The notes beneath the pieces were generated by a model, which was not told where the DNA came from, did not search any database, and worked only from the letters and a program-made list of their open reading frames with translations. 64,000 bases of DNA from Fructilactobacillus sanfranciscensis DSM 20451 (GTDB taxonomy: Bacteria; Bacillota; Bacilli; Lactobacillales; Lactobacillaceae), in assembly GCF_001436035.1 (NCBI RefSeq), contig NZ_AYYM01000003.1, positions 1 to 64,000 of the forward strand. The letters run 5' to 3'. Shown here piece after piece: positions 26,491 through 35,472 of this stretch. The position numbers were made by a program, and so were the translations under genes. Each line of letters starts with the position of its first letter. Position 1 is the first letter of the stretch.

Positions 26491-27387
26491 GTGAGTAAAG
26501 TATTTAACAAAAAGGATTTTTTTGTCCTGATTGTCGGAATTTTAGCTGTCATTATTGGATTTTTCTATATTCAATTTGGAGTGGGCGTTGATGATAAACC
26601 TGAATCAGTTAATTCACAACAACCAATTATTTTTGTTTCTGATCAAAATCGAACTTCAAGTGCTGCACGACATTTAGTAACTACGACAAGCCGTTCTGGT
26701 GGATCAGTTGCTATGCATGTTGATGTTTATGATAATGGTAAGATTCAGTATCTTGCCAATAAGAAAGTGAAGGAAGCTAAGCAACCGATTATTGAGGTTA
26801 GTTACAGTAGTCGTTCTAATACAACAAAAGAACAGTCTGCTAAATTACAAGCAATTTTAGTTCATTTGAATAAAAAGTATGGATATAAAACATATGATGC
26901 AATTGGGTTCGGGTCAGGTGCATTGACGGTTTATGATAATGCAATCACATATGGAACAAAGAAAAATAAGATGAATTTAAGTCATTTTATTTCAATTGCG
27001 GGACCATATCAAGGGGTAATGGCTGATCATCCAAATGATCCGCATGCAACGCCAAATCAGATGACCAATGATCATCAGATACATTCCCATATCCAAGTTA
27101 ATAATCAACAAATTACAAATAGTCGTTTCCCCAATTATTCTGATTTAAAGAAGAAATCAGGTAATTTGGACGAAAACACTAAGGTTCTTAATATATACGG
27201 AGTCTTAAGTCCAAGTGATAAATCAGATGGTCGTGTTAGTGAACAATCAGCAACTGCGATTAAAAAATTAGTTAAGTCTGATAATTACCAATCACTTCGC
27301 CTTACTGGGCCAGCCGCATTACATTCTAATATTTTAGATAATCAAATTGCTGAAAGACTAGTTAATCGTTTCTTATTCAGTGATTAA
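26491..27387 (+). CDS. DUF915-like alpha/beta hydrolase without a canonical nucleophile
   Basis: A 298-residue protein with an N-terminal membrane anchor or signal (about 10-30) and an external alpha/beta-hydrolase fold of the DUF915 type. The usual HG oxyanion segment reads PIIFVSDQNRTSS. The nucleophile elbow is GFGSG (139-143), where GHSMG is typical, so the third position is Gly. The acid (near SDGRVSEQSA) and the His (ALHSNILDN) are retained. It may be catalytically dead or use the shifted Ser142. Start is GTG 26491, after AAAAGGTGA. A terminator follows directly. Confidence 0.8.
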   Translation: MSKVFNKKDFFVLIVGILAVIIGFFYIQFGVGVDDKPESVNSQQPIIFVSDQNRTSSAARHLVTTTSRSGGSVAMHVDVYDNGKIQYLANKKVKEAKQPIIEVSYSSRSNTTKEQSAKLQAILVHLNKKYGYKTYDAIGFGSGALTVYDNAITYGTKKNKMNLSHFISIAGPYQGVMADHPNDPHATPNQMTNDHQIHSHIQVNNQQITNSRFPNYSDLKKKSGNLDENTKVLNIYGVLSPSDKSDGRVSEQSATAIKKLVKSDNYQSLRLTGPAALHSNILDNQIAERLVNRFLFSD

Positions 27388-27421
27388 AAAAATTCCTCAT
27401 CCATTTGGATGGGGAATTTTT
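27386..27421. terminator. Bidirectional terminator
   Basis: AAAAATTCCTCATCC pairs with GGATGGGGAATTTTT over an ATTT loop, between converging genes. Confidence 0.85.
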
Positions 27422-27426
27422 GTTTA

Positions 27427-29346
27427 TTACCAGATTTTTACTCGTTTTTCGGGAGCAAGATACATTTCATCTTGTTCAGTAACGTCAAAAGTTGTGTAAA
27501 AATCATCTAAGTTTTTAACTTGAACGGATGCTCTTAATGGTGCGGGAGCATGAACGTCAATTGAAAGTAATAGTTGTTGGTATTCGGGGGTAGCTTTCAT
27601 CCGCCAAATTCTTGACCAATTAATGAAGAATGCTGCTAAATCAACATCATCTTCATTTTTAGCAGCTGCTTCGGCACAACTAAGACCACCGGCATCAGCA
27701 ATGTTTTCAGAAACAGTTAGTTTTCCGTTAACCTTGCTGCCTGCAAATGGAATGCCATTAAATTCAGCAATCATTTGATCAGCTAATTTTTGGAAATGCT
27801 CATGATCAGCTTTGGTCCACCAGTTGTTAAGGTTTCCAAATTCATCAAAAAGTGATCCATTGTTATCAAAGGCATGAGAAATTTCATGGGCAATAACTGC
27901 TCCAACCCCACCATAGTTTTCACTTGAGCTTTGTTCCAAGCTATAAAATGGGGCTTGCAAAATAGCGGCAGGGAAGACAATTATATTTTTGAAAGGATGG
28001 TAATAAGCGTTAACTGTAGAAGCACTCATTTCCCAACGTTCTCTTTCAACAGGTTGATTCCACTTGGCAAAAGAATCTTGGGTAGCAATTTTGCCAAAGT
28101 TTCTAGCATTATTTAATAAGGATAATTTTTCATCAACGTGGAATTTACTGTAAAGAGGATCAACTTCGTCAGGGTAACCAACTTGAATTCCGAGACTTGT
28201 TAACTTTTTAACGGCCATTTGTTTTGTTTCAGGACTCAACCAATCGTTGTTTTCTAGTCTGTTTTTATAAACAGCAATCATATTTTCGACCATGTGATGA
28301 ACATCTGCTTTGGCTTTTTCACCAAAGTATTTGTGTCCATAGTAATCACCAACAACTTGATCAAAAGTACCGGAAGCAAGGTAATAAGCAGCTTTAGTTG
28401 GGTTAGTAGCTTCTTTTTTACCAGACAAAGCACGACTGTAAATGCCACCAACTTGACGGAACTCTTCGCTAAGTAATGAACTGTAACCACTCACTGTTTT
28501 AACAATCATCCAAGCTTTCATCAAATCAAAGTTTTGTGGAGTTAATAATTCCTCTAAATGTTCAAAGTATTTAGGTTCAGTAACAATAACTGTATTAGGA
28601 ACTTCGCCTACTAATTGATTAATTGCTGCTTTTAAGTTTAAAGCAGTCGTTGAACTAGCTAATTCATCAGTAGTTTGAGGATTGTACATCTTACTGTAAT
28701 CGGCAGATTCTTCAGCTGACTTAACGTTTGGCACAATTAGCTTATCAAACGCTTTGGCTTTTTCAACGGTTTCAACTGCTTCAGCATGATTATAACCAAT
28801 CATTTCTAATAATTTAACGTTCATATCAGTAAAAATTGGCATTAATTGTGCGTAAGCTGGGTTACCATCTTCATAGTATGTTTTATCAGGCATGAATAGA
28901 GAAGGACTTTCGGCAAATAAAGCATTAAGTTTTGCATTTTTCATATCAGGATCAATTCCTAGACTGAATGGAGTAGGTAATCCACTTAAAATCCAATCTG
29001 GGAGTTGATCATTAAGAGCTTGATAATTGGCAAGATTATTAATTCTATCGATAACTGGAAGTAATGGTGTGGCACCATCAGCATCACGACGTGCGTAATC
29101 TTCTGCCATTTTGTAAAACTTAGTATATTCTTTTAATTCGGGAGTTTTAGCTGGAAGTGAGCCATCAGCTAAAGCAGCGGAATCATGCATCAAGGTTTTG
29201 TCGATGCCGTCAACTAAATCCATAAAACCACCAACAGATGAGTGATCACCAGGAATGGTGGCTTGTTTAATCCAGACACCATTTACGGCATCATAGATGT
29301 TTTGCTTAATTTCATTTTTATCTACTGTAAACTTGTCTTTTGTCAT
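27427..29346 (-). CDS. pepO: Endopeptidase O (M13 metallopeptidase)
   Basis: A 639-residue neprilysin-family zinc peptidase, cytoplasmic in lactic acid bacteria, where it cuts casein-type oligopeptides. The zinc site is VIAHEISHAFDNNG (HExxH) with the third ligand in SENIADAGG (ExxxD) about 55 residues later. NAYYHPFKNIIVFPAAILQ is the substrate-binding NAYY segment. The C-terminus PEKRVKIW matches the family end. The start is ATG 29346, with GAAGGG upstream; an in-frame TTG at 29355 precedes it. No signal peptide. Confidence 0.96.
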   Translation of the reverse strand: MTKDKFTVDKNEIKQNIYDAVNGVWIKQATIPGDHSSVGGFMDLVDGIDKTLMHDSAALADGSLPAKTPELKEYTKFYKMAEDYARRDADGATPLLPVIDRINNLANYQALNDQLPDWILSGLPTPFSLGIDPDMKNAKLNALFAESPSLFMPDKTYYEDGNPAYAQLMPIFTDMNVKLLEMIGYNHAEAVETVEKAKAFDKLIVPNVKSAEESADYSKMYNPQTTDELASSTTALNLKAAINQLVGEVPNTVIVTEPKYFEHLEELLTPQNFDLMKAWMIVKTVSGYSSLLSEEFRQVGGIYSRALSGKKEATNPTKAAYYLASGTFDQVVGDYYGHKYFGEKAKADVHHMVENMIAVYKNRLENNDWLSPETKQMAVKKLTSLGIQVGYPDEVDPLYSKFHVDEKLSLLNNARNFGKIATQDSFAKWNQPVERERWEMSASTVNAYYHPFKNIIVFPAAILQAPFYSLEQSSSENYGGVGAVIAHEISHAFDNNGSLFDEFGNLNNWWTKADHEHFQKLADQMIAEFNGIPFAGSKVNGKLTVSENIADAGGLSCAEAAAKNEDDVDLAAFFINWSRIWRMKATPEYQQLLLSIDVHAPAPLRASVQVKNLDDFYTTFDVTEQDEMYLAPEKRVKIW

Positions 29347-29385
29347 ATTTATCAAATCCCTTCAATGATTATTATTAATAGTAAC

Positions 29386-29423
29386 AAAAAAACTACGTAA
29401 AAGTAACTTTAACGTAGTTTTTT
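29386..29423 (-). terminator. Terminator of the VIT gene pair
   Basis: AAAAAACTACGT pairs with ACGTAGTTTTTT over a loop. It lies between the end of the second VIT gene and the pepO start. Confidence 0.8.
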
Positions 29424-29449
29424 CTAAATTTAATTTGGTTTTTAAATGA

Positions 29450-30151
29450 TTAGAAGTAATGTCCGAAAATGATACCCACGAAATAGTGAATAAACATTGT
29501 TAAAATTCCGACGAAAACGTTCTGAATAATAGCAGTTTTAACGATTCCTTTTCCAAGAATTGCACTAAAGTAACCAGTTAAGGCAACTGCAATTACAACG
29601 GCAATAATGGTTCCTGTCCATTTAAATTCTGTGGGAAGTAGGGTCATTGCCAATAATGGAAGTGAACCACCAAGAGCGGCAGATACTAATGAAGAAAAAG
29701 CAGCTGACCAGGGGCTCATGTAATGACCAATTTGCATATCATATTTAACTGAGACCATAGTTTGAAGGGCGTTTTTACTTAATAAATCATCAGCAATTTC
29801 ATCGGCAGTAGTTTCTGAAATTCCCCGTTCCATGTAGTAGTCTACAACGTCTTGACGTTCACCGGTAAAGTTAGTATCTAATAACGTTTCTTCTTCACGA
29901 ACGGCAGATTCTTCTGTATCACGTTGAGAACTAACTGAGGCATATTCTCCTCCGGCCATTGAAAAGGCACAAGCAAGTAAGTCCGCAAGACCAGCAATGA
30001 AAATTGTATAGATGTCAGTAGTTGCTACTCCGACAGAGAATAGCACACCAACAACAGTTAAAATTCCGTCGTTAGAACCAAGGACCCCGGCTCGAAGGTT
30101 ATTTAATCGTTCGTCCATTGTTAATTTATGATGCTTTTTAAATAGTTTCAT
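29450..30151 (-). CDS. VIT1/CCC1-family metal transporter, second copy
   Basis: A 233-residue membrane protein of the vacuolar iron transporter family (Fe/Mn). The family opening LRAGVLGSNDGILTVVGVLFSVG is clear, followed by MAGGEYASVSSQRDTEESA, a cytosolic acidic helical region (about 95-140), and two to three C-terminal membrane segments. It starts 12 bases after the neighbouring VIT gene, with GGAGGAAT before ATG 30151. The tandem pair may form a heteromer; that is inference. Confidence 0.9.
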   Translation of the reverse strand: MKLFKKHHKLTMDERLNNLRAGVLGSNDGILTVVGVLFSVGVATTDIYTIFIAGLADLLACAFSMAGGEYASVSSQRDTEESAVREEETLLDTNFTGERQDVVDYYMERGISETTADEIADDLLSKNALQTMVSVKYDMQIGHYMSPWSAAFSSLVSAALGGSLPLLAMTLLPTEFKWTGTIIAVVIAVALTGYFSAILGKGIVKTAIIQNVFVGILTMFIHYFVGIIFGHYF

Positions 30152-30163
30152 GATTTATTCCTC

Positions 30164-30856
30164 CTAACCTGCTAAAATTCCAACCAATACCCCAACTGAG
30201 TATGTAACAGTCATGGTAACGATTCCTGAGATTACGTTTCGTAATACTGAATGTGTCTTGTTAGCTTTACTCAAAATTGCAGCTAAATAACCGGTAATTG
30301 CTAGAGCAATAATCACAGCAATAAAAGTCGTGGCAATATGCATGTTCTTAGGACCCACAAAGATTGAAATCAAAGGAAGTAATGATCCTAAAGGAAATGA
30401 AATCAAAGATGCCAAAGCAGCTGCATATGGACTAGTGAATTTACTTGGGTCAAATGAGTAACGTTCCCGTACAGCAGTGGTAAGTGCATTATTAGTCATC
30501 ATTTCAGTAGTTGCTTTATGTGCTAATTCTTCAGCCATTCCAGTTGCCATGTATTTTTGTTGAACGAAATCAAATTCTTTTTGATAATTATCAGCTAAGG
30601 CTTGTTTCTCAGTAGCAACGGCTTTACGTTCGGAATCCTTTTGACTATTAACCGAAACATATTCACCCATGGTCATAGAAACACTACCGGCTAGCATTCC
30701 GGCTAAACCAGACACCAAGATGGCCCAATTACTGGTAGAGGCCCCAGCTACCCCTAAAACAATTCCAGCAATTGATAAAATCCCATCATTGGCACCCATC
30801 ACACTAGCCCGTAAAACGTTAATTTTTTGGGCTAATGACATTTTTTTCTTTTTCAT
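30164..30856 (-). CDS. VIT1/CCC1-family metal transporter, first copy
   Basis: A 230-residue homologue of the adjacent gene. It reads LRASVMGANDGILSIAGIVLG, then MTMGEYVSVNSQKDSERKA, a charged helical region (about 90-135) and hydrophobic segments to the end. The two copies differ at many positions, so the duplication is old. Such proteins move ferrous iron or manganese out of the cytosol. It is first in a two-gene operon. AGGGAGCT lies before ATG 30856. Confidence 0.9.
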   Translation of the reverse strand: MKKKKMSLAQKINVLRASVMGANDGILSIAGIVLGVAGASTSNWAILVSGLAGMLAGSVSMTMGEYVSVNSQKDSERKAVATEKQALADNYQKEFDFVQQKYMATGMAEELAHKATTEMMTNNALTTAVRERYSFDPSKFTSPYAAALASLISFPLGSLLPLISIFVGPKNMHIATTFIAVIIALAITGYLAAILSKANKTHSVLRNVISGIVTMTVTYSVGVLVGILAG

Positions 30857-30934
30857 AATCGAAGCTCCCTATTTATAACTATTCTAATTTAGAATACTCT
30901 TTTATTTTACCTTAAAATTTAATTGTAGTAAATA

Positions 30935-31602
30935 CTAAATTTGAGTTGGGTATTTAATTTTAAAAATTCTATTTAGAGATGGATATTTAACAATGTCTAA
31001 TGTATGATCATTCATTTGTGCTAAATAGACATTTGAAATATTAGTGTGTTTAGCTTGTAACATTTCATTTAATTGTTCTTCCGTAATTCCTTCACGTTTT
31101 AAAGAATTTGGATTTAATTGTCCATCAGAAATAAGAGGGTAGCTGACAGAGTCATCATCGTAAGTGTTAACGGTAAGTTGTCCATTTTGTTCTAAAGTAG
31201 CATTTGGACATCTTTAATATCATTAACTCCATGAGTTCGAAGTTTGAATGTTAATTCACTGGCAGTTACACCATTTTTGAGAGCTCGACGCACGTTAATG
31301 ATTCCATTTGAAATCAAAACTTGTGGGCTCCCGTTAATCAGCTTATTTAAAGTTGTATTCTGCGAGGTTAAAAATTTAATTGTAAAGACAATTACTGACC
31401 AAATTAACATAATGACAATGAATTGAAGGTTAGTAATTTGAGAATTGTAAATGGTTCCCCCAATAATTCCCCCAAAAATGTAGTTTTGAACCTGATCAAT
31501 GGCATTAGAAGGGGCTAAGTTACCTTTTCCAGAGAGGTTTATTTGAAGCACAATCGTAATTAAACCAACGATAAACTTCAAGGCAATGTCCCAGTAATCC
31601 AT
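30935..31602 (-). pseudogene. DUF421 membrane protein, frameshifted
   Basis: ATG 31602 (MDYWDIALKFIVGLITIV) begins a YetF-like DUF421 protein: three membrane segments, then the cytosolic DUF421 domain (GSPQVLISNGIINVRRALKNG). Near 31200, AAA replaces an expected AAAA and the frame runs into a TAG. Restoring one A gives NATLEQNGQLTVNTYDDD and continues to TAG 30935-30937. The break is in a homopolymer. Its partner DUF3290 gene is broken too. Confidence 0.82.
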
Positions 31603-32085
31603 TTCACCATTTGTTCCGCCAGCACTACCAAAACTAAAATCAGCAGATTTAACTTGATGGGGTTGATTAACTAAATTTGTTTTTGCTAATGAATAACTAG
31701 ATTGATCACCATTGAAACTAACAGTATAGTATTTTTTCCCAATTTGTAAGGTCATGCCATCAGCAAGAGTAGTGCTACTTGAATAAATTTGATTAGTAGA
31801 AACATGATGGTCTTTGGCAACTTTTTTAATTAATTGGACAGTTTAACCAGTTTTACTATCAGAATTTTGTTGGTCAATTAAACGACCAGCTTGCATTGCG
31901 ATGATTAATGCTCCAATCATCGAAACTAAAATAAATAAGGAACGAAAACGAGGATTATTTTGGTTTCGGTAGTAAAAAATTCCACTGATAATCATAACTA
32001 GGGCAATAAAAGCCGTTAGAATTGAATGAAAATAGGTGATTAAGTTAAAACTATGTTCAATGTATTGTAATGAATATAAATTCAT
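31603..32085 (-). pseudogene. DUF3290 membrane protein, interrupted by an in-frame TAA
   Basis: ATG 32085 follows GGAGT and reads MNLYSLQYIEHSFNLITYFH, with two membrane segments, as in DUF3290 proteins, which usually precede DUF421 genes. TAA at 31843-31845 interrupts KTG / TVQLIKKVAKDHHVS in frame; the rest of the domain continues (STTLADGMTLQIGKKYYTV). No stop separates this frame from the DUF421 start at 31602, so the gene's natural 3' boundary is unclear. The nonsense codon is not a homopolymer artefact. Confidence 0.82.
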
Positions 32086-32114
32086 AGTTCAGACTCCTTA
32101 ATTAAAATATGTAT

Positions 32115-32147
32115 TAAAAAACCTACGAAATTAATTCGTGGGAAATT
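32115..32147 (-). terminator. perR terminator
   Basis: On the minus strand CCCACGAA pairs with TTCGTAGG, followed by six T residues. It lies directly after the perR stop codon. Confidence 0.8.
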
Positions 32148-32148
32148 T

Positions 32149-32598
32149 TTATTGGTTCGCAAGCTTTTCTTGGCATTCTTTACAAATCCCATGAATGGAA
32201 ATGCTTGATACAGTTGGCTTGAAACCAACTGTGCGAGTTTTATCTTTCAAATTTTTTTCAATCTCTGCAAACTCAGGATCATCGATATCGATAATCTTAT
32301 TACAGATATCACAGGCAGCGTGCAAATGAGGGTGATCGTAGAAATCGTAACGATAACCACTGTCAACACTAGGTAATTCAATAATTAAATTCAACTTTTT
32401 GAAGAGTCGTAAGTTATTGTAAACCGTTGCCATGCTTAAATTAGGAAAAGTTTTGTCTAACACGTTGAAAATAGTCTCAACAGTGGGATGATTGTCGTTT
32501 TCAATCAAATATTTTAAGATAATTTGTCTTTGCGGAGTAATGCGAACGTTATTTTCTTTCAACCGTTTCATCGCATTATCGTAATGTTTATTAGTCAT
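32149..32598 (-). CDS. Fur-family regulator, PerR-like
   Basis: A 149-residue metalloregulator. The winged helix is at about 10-85 (VRITPQRQIILKYL, SMATVYNNLRLF). HPHLHAACDIC (about 90-100) supplies the regulatory His/Asp set and the first Cys pair; GICKEC near residue 140 supplies the second pair of the structural zinc site. The order fits PerR (peroxide sensing by Fe/Mn) better than Fur, but residues alone do not settle it. It fits a window with iron exporters and a broken Mn importer. Targets were not identified. Confidence 0.85.
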   Translation of the reverse strand: MTNKHYDNAMKRLKENNVRITPQRQIILKYLIENDNHPTVETIFNVLDKTFPNLSMATVYNNLRLFKKLNLIIELPSVDSGYRYDFYDHPHLHAACDICNKIIDIDDPEFAEIEKNLKDKTRTVGFKPTVSSISIHGICKECQEKLANQ

Positions 32599-32667
32599 AC
32601 TTGCCTCATTTCTAAATTACTAATGTTGCATTAAAATTTTATTAAATGCGCTGAAATCAAGCCAAGT

Positions 32668-35019
32668 TTACTTCGACTGCCAAAATTTTTTGACAGAAGA
32701 AATTAGCTCATTTAAATTGTGCACTATGTTATTACTATACCATGATTTAGGAAAAAAGTCATGATACCGATTTTCAATAAAACGGTTATCCATCAACAGA
32801 ATAATTCCCTTGTCACTTGTACCTCGGATTAAACGTCCGGCAGCCTGAAAAACATTATTTAGACCAGGTAATTGGTATGCATACTCGAAACCATGGCCAT
32901 TTTTTTCATCAAAGTAATCACGAATTAAATTAGTTTCGTGATTTAAACCAGGTAAGCCAACACTTACAATTCCAACTCCAATTAATTTATCCCCAACCAG
33001 ATCAATTCCTTCAGAAAAGATTCCACCTAAGAGTGCAAATCCAAGTACTGGTTTAGTATCTGGATGATCAAAAGCATGCAAAAAGTCGGCACGAGCATCA
33101 TCGTTCATGGCTGATTCTTGTTTAACTAGGTTAATCTCGGGGTACTTTTGATGAAAAGCATCATAAATAGTCTGTAAATACTGATTAGAGGGGGCAAAAA
33201 TAAGATAATTACCTCTTTTACCGTCAATTAGTCTTTTAATGGAAGCAACAATTTTTGGAATACTTTGATCTCTTTGGTTATAACGAGTATCGATATAAGA
33301 AGTTATTAATATTTCCCGATTTTTAGGATCAAAAGGTGAGTCAAGTTGATATTTAAGACTATCAACTTCATCTCCTAATACTGAACTGTAATAATCCATA
33401 GGAGAAAGGGTCGCAGAAAATAATACAGCACCGCCTCCTAAATTTAAAGTATCAGCTAAAAAGGTACTGGGATCCATACAAAACAAACGGACCGTCACAC
33501 CAGCATCATTCAATAAGACGCGTAACCGATAATTAGGTCCAAAATATTCATTGATCTTAGTATAACTAATACATTGAAAAAAGTAGTCGAGTACGGTATC
33601 GCTAGTTTCGGATGGCTTGGCTTTCGCTAACCATTTTCGTAAAACTTTAGTTAGGTTAATAACTGCTTTCGTAAATTTTTCATTTTCTTCGAGGTACTCT
33701 GCTTGAGTTTGGTGTTCATCTTTTAAGGGTTTGGCAATTGCATTAAATGCACGGTTTAAACTACGTAATTTAGTTAAAATATTTTTATTTTTTTCTTTAT
33801 CCTCACTAAAAATTTTGATTAGGTTTTTGATGGGTTCGGAGGTTAAATCAGTTGAATACATGTCTCGAGAACGATCAACTAGATTGTGAGCTTCGTCAAT
33901 TAAGAAGAAATTATCAGGGTTTTCCACTTCAAAATAACGAGTTAGGTGAACACGGGGATCAAACAGATAATTATAATCGCCAATAATAATATCGCAAAAT
34001 AGGCTAGCATCTAAAGAAAACTCAAAAGGGTCTAGGGTATGTTTGCGAGCATATTCTTCAATAATTGGACGAGTAATCTGATGTTCATGGGTTAACAAAT
34101 CTTTTAAGGCAGGCTTAAGTCGATCATAATAACCTACCATAAAGGGATTTTGTTCAGGACGCAAATCCGCCTCTTCAGGGAATTTAATTTTATCTTTAGC
34201 AGTTAACGTAATGCTATGAAGTTGTAAGCCATTTTCACTCATCATGCTAATAGCTTCTTCGGCAACGCGTCTTGTTGACTGTTTTGCAGTAAGATAAAAG
34301 GCTCGTTCCGTTAGTTGTGAGCCCATCGCTTTGATAACCGGGAAGAGGGTAGAAATTGTTTTCCCAGTTCCCGTGGGAGCTTCAGCAAAAAGGTGCTTAT
34401 GATATAAAACTGATTTATAAACTACAGCAGCTAATTCACGTTGTCCTTTGCGATAAGCACCAAAAGGAAATTTTACCTTTTGTGCTGACGTTACTTTTTC
34501 GGCTTGTAATTGATCTTGTAATCGAATCCATTCAGCATACTCATTAATTAACTTTTGGAAAAATTCAGTAGCATCTGCTTGAGTGATGGTTTGTTTGGTT
34601 TCTGTAATGATTTCATCAGGCGTCTGAACATAGGTTAGCTTTAGAGTAACTTCAATAATTTCTGGATTGGCCTTCATTAATAAATAAGCATAGGCCTTGG
34701 CTTGTCCCCAATACAAAGTTAATTTATTTTGAGGTAAATCTTTAAATTCAATATCTGAAGTTTTAATTTCTTCAATTTCAGCCGTTGTATCTTGTAAGAT
34801 AACACCATCCGCACGACCATCAACCGTAAATTCGTGGCCATTAATTTGGGTATTATCAGCGAGATAATATTCAGCTTGATAGTTTTCGGTCCGATTTCGC
34901 TGTAATTTTTGGTGAATTCTGGTTCCTGCTTGAGCAGTATTAGTACTATTCATAGCGGAATTTAAGTCACCACTTCGTAAAATAAAGCCCACCAGATCAC
35001 GAACACCAATTTTATTCAT
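32668..35019 (-). CDS. DinG/XPD-like helicase with an N-terminal PD-(D/E)xK domain, lacking the Fe-S cysteines
   Basis: A 783-residue superfamily 2 helicase. Residues 1-170 look like a RecB-type nuclease domain (DGRADGV... then EEIKT; VTLKLTYVQT). The helicase part has Walker A APTGTGKT (near 213), IDEAHNLVD (DEAH, near 378), SATLSP, and AAGRLIRG near the end. XPD/DinG proteins carry four cysteines for a 4Fe-4S cluster between motifs I and II. Here that region reads KIKFPEEADLRPEQNPFMVG and HTLDPFEFSL, with no Cys at any expected position. It probably acts in DNA repair. The ribosome site before ATG 35019 is AAGGTGAA. Confidence 0.85.
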   Translation of the reverse strand: MNKIGVRDLVGFILRSGDLNSAMNSTNTAQAGTRIHQKLQRNRTENYQAEYYLADNTQINGHEFTVDGRADGVILQDTTAEIEEIKTSDIEFKDLPQNKLTLYWGQAKAYAYLLMKANPEIIEVTLKLTYVQTPDEIITETKQTITQADATEFFQKLINEYAEWIRLQDQLQAEKVTSAQKVKFPFGAYRKGQRELAAVVYKSVLYHKHLFAEAPTGTGKTISTLFPVIKAMGSQLTERAFYLTAKQSTRRVAEEAISMMSENGLQLHSITLTAKDKIKFPEEADLRPEQNPFMVGYYDRLKPALKDLLTHEHQITRPIIEEYARKHTLDPFEFSLDASLFCDIIIGDYNYLFDPRVHLTRYFEVENPDNFFLIDEAHNLVDRSRDMYSTDLTSEPIKNLIKIFSEDKEKNKNILTKLRSLNRAFNAIAKPLKDEHQTQAEYLEENEKFTKAVINLTKVLRKWLAKAKPSETSDTVLDYFFQCISYTKINEYFGPNYRLRVLLNDAGVTVRLFCMDPSTFLADTLNLGGGAVLFSATLSPMDYYSSVLGDEVDSLKYQLDSPFDPKNREILITSYIDTRYNQRDQSIPKIVASIKRLIDGKRGNYLIFAPSNQYLQTIYDAFHQKYPEINLVKQESAMNDDARADFLHAFDHPDTKPVLGFALLGGIFSEGIDLVGDKLIGVGIVSVGLPGLNHETNLIRDYFDEKNGHGFEYAYQLPGLNNVFQAAGRLIRGTSDKGIILLMDNRFIENRYHDFFPKSWYSNNIVHNLNELISSVKKFWQSK

Positions 35020-35045
35020 AAGTTTTCACCTTCTTTCTGTGCAAA

Positions 35046-35074
35046 CAAAAAAAGTAACCATGTTACAGTTACTT
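35046..35074 (-). terminator. Terminator between the helicase and the upstream small gene
   Basis: On the minus strand AAGTAAC pairs with GTTACTT and ends in seven T residues. It follows the stop of the gene at 35075-35416, so the helicase is likely to have its own promoter. Confidence 0.75.
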
Positions 35075-35416
35075 TTATACTTCGGCCCAATGATTAAGTT
35101 GTTCAGAATGTTTACCAAGATATTGCATTGCTTCATGAACTAATTTATCGACATCGTTTTTGGTATTATCAGGAGCGGTGTGATAAAAGTCACTGACGAA
35201 ACCTTGTGCGATGGCTTGGTATTTTTGTTTTCTTCCATAACCAGAATCATTAAAAAGTTGGTCAAGGCCAGTAATATCATTTTTGCCGGCTGCATAAATT
35301 TTTTGTGCTAAATCAGGTACGGGTCCCAAAATAGTCTTAGCATATGTAATTAGAAAATCATTCATATCAATTACAATTTTTTCTCTTGCTTCTTTTTCTA
35401 TTTTTTTACCTGACAT
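35075..35416 (-). CDS. Small soluble protein, function unknown
   Basis: A 113-residue helical, charged protein (MSGKKIEKEAREKIVIDMND... to QLNHWAEV) with no Cys and no membrane segment. ATG 35416 is used because GAGGTGA lies six bases before it; the in-frame GTG at 35425 overlaps that site. I do not recognise the family. It is expressed upstream of a terminator and next to another unknown gene on the same strand. Confidence 0.7.
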   Translation of the reverse strand: MSGKKIEKEAREKIVIDMNDFLITYAKTILGPVPDLAQKIYAAGKNDITGLDQLFNDSGYGRKQKYQAIAQGFVSDFYHTAPDNTKNDVDKLVHEAMQYLGKHSEQLNHWAEV

Positions 35417-35472
35417 CTCTTTCACCTCACTTCTATTTTAGACCAGATTTTCCAGAATGGGAAATCATGTTA

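Noticed and set aside
31843..32085. A complete 80-residue membrane protein
   Set aside because: The same frame continues past the TAA with DUF3290 sequence, so this is a truncated gene and not a small protein.
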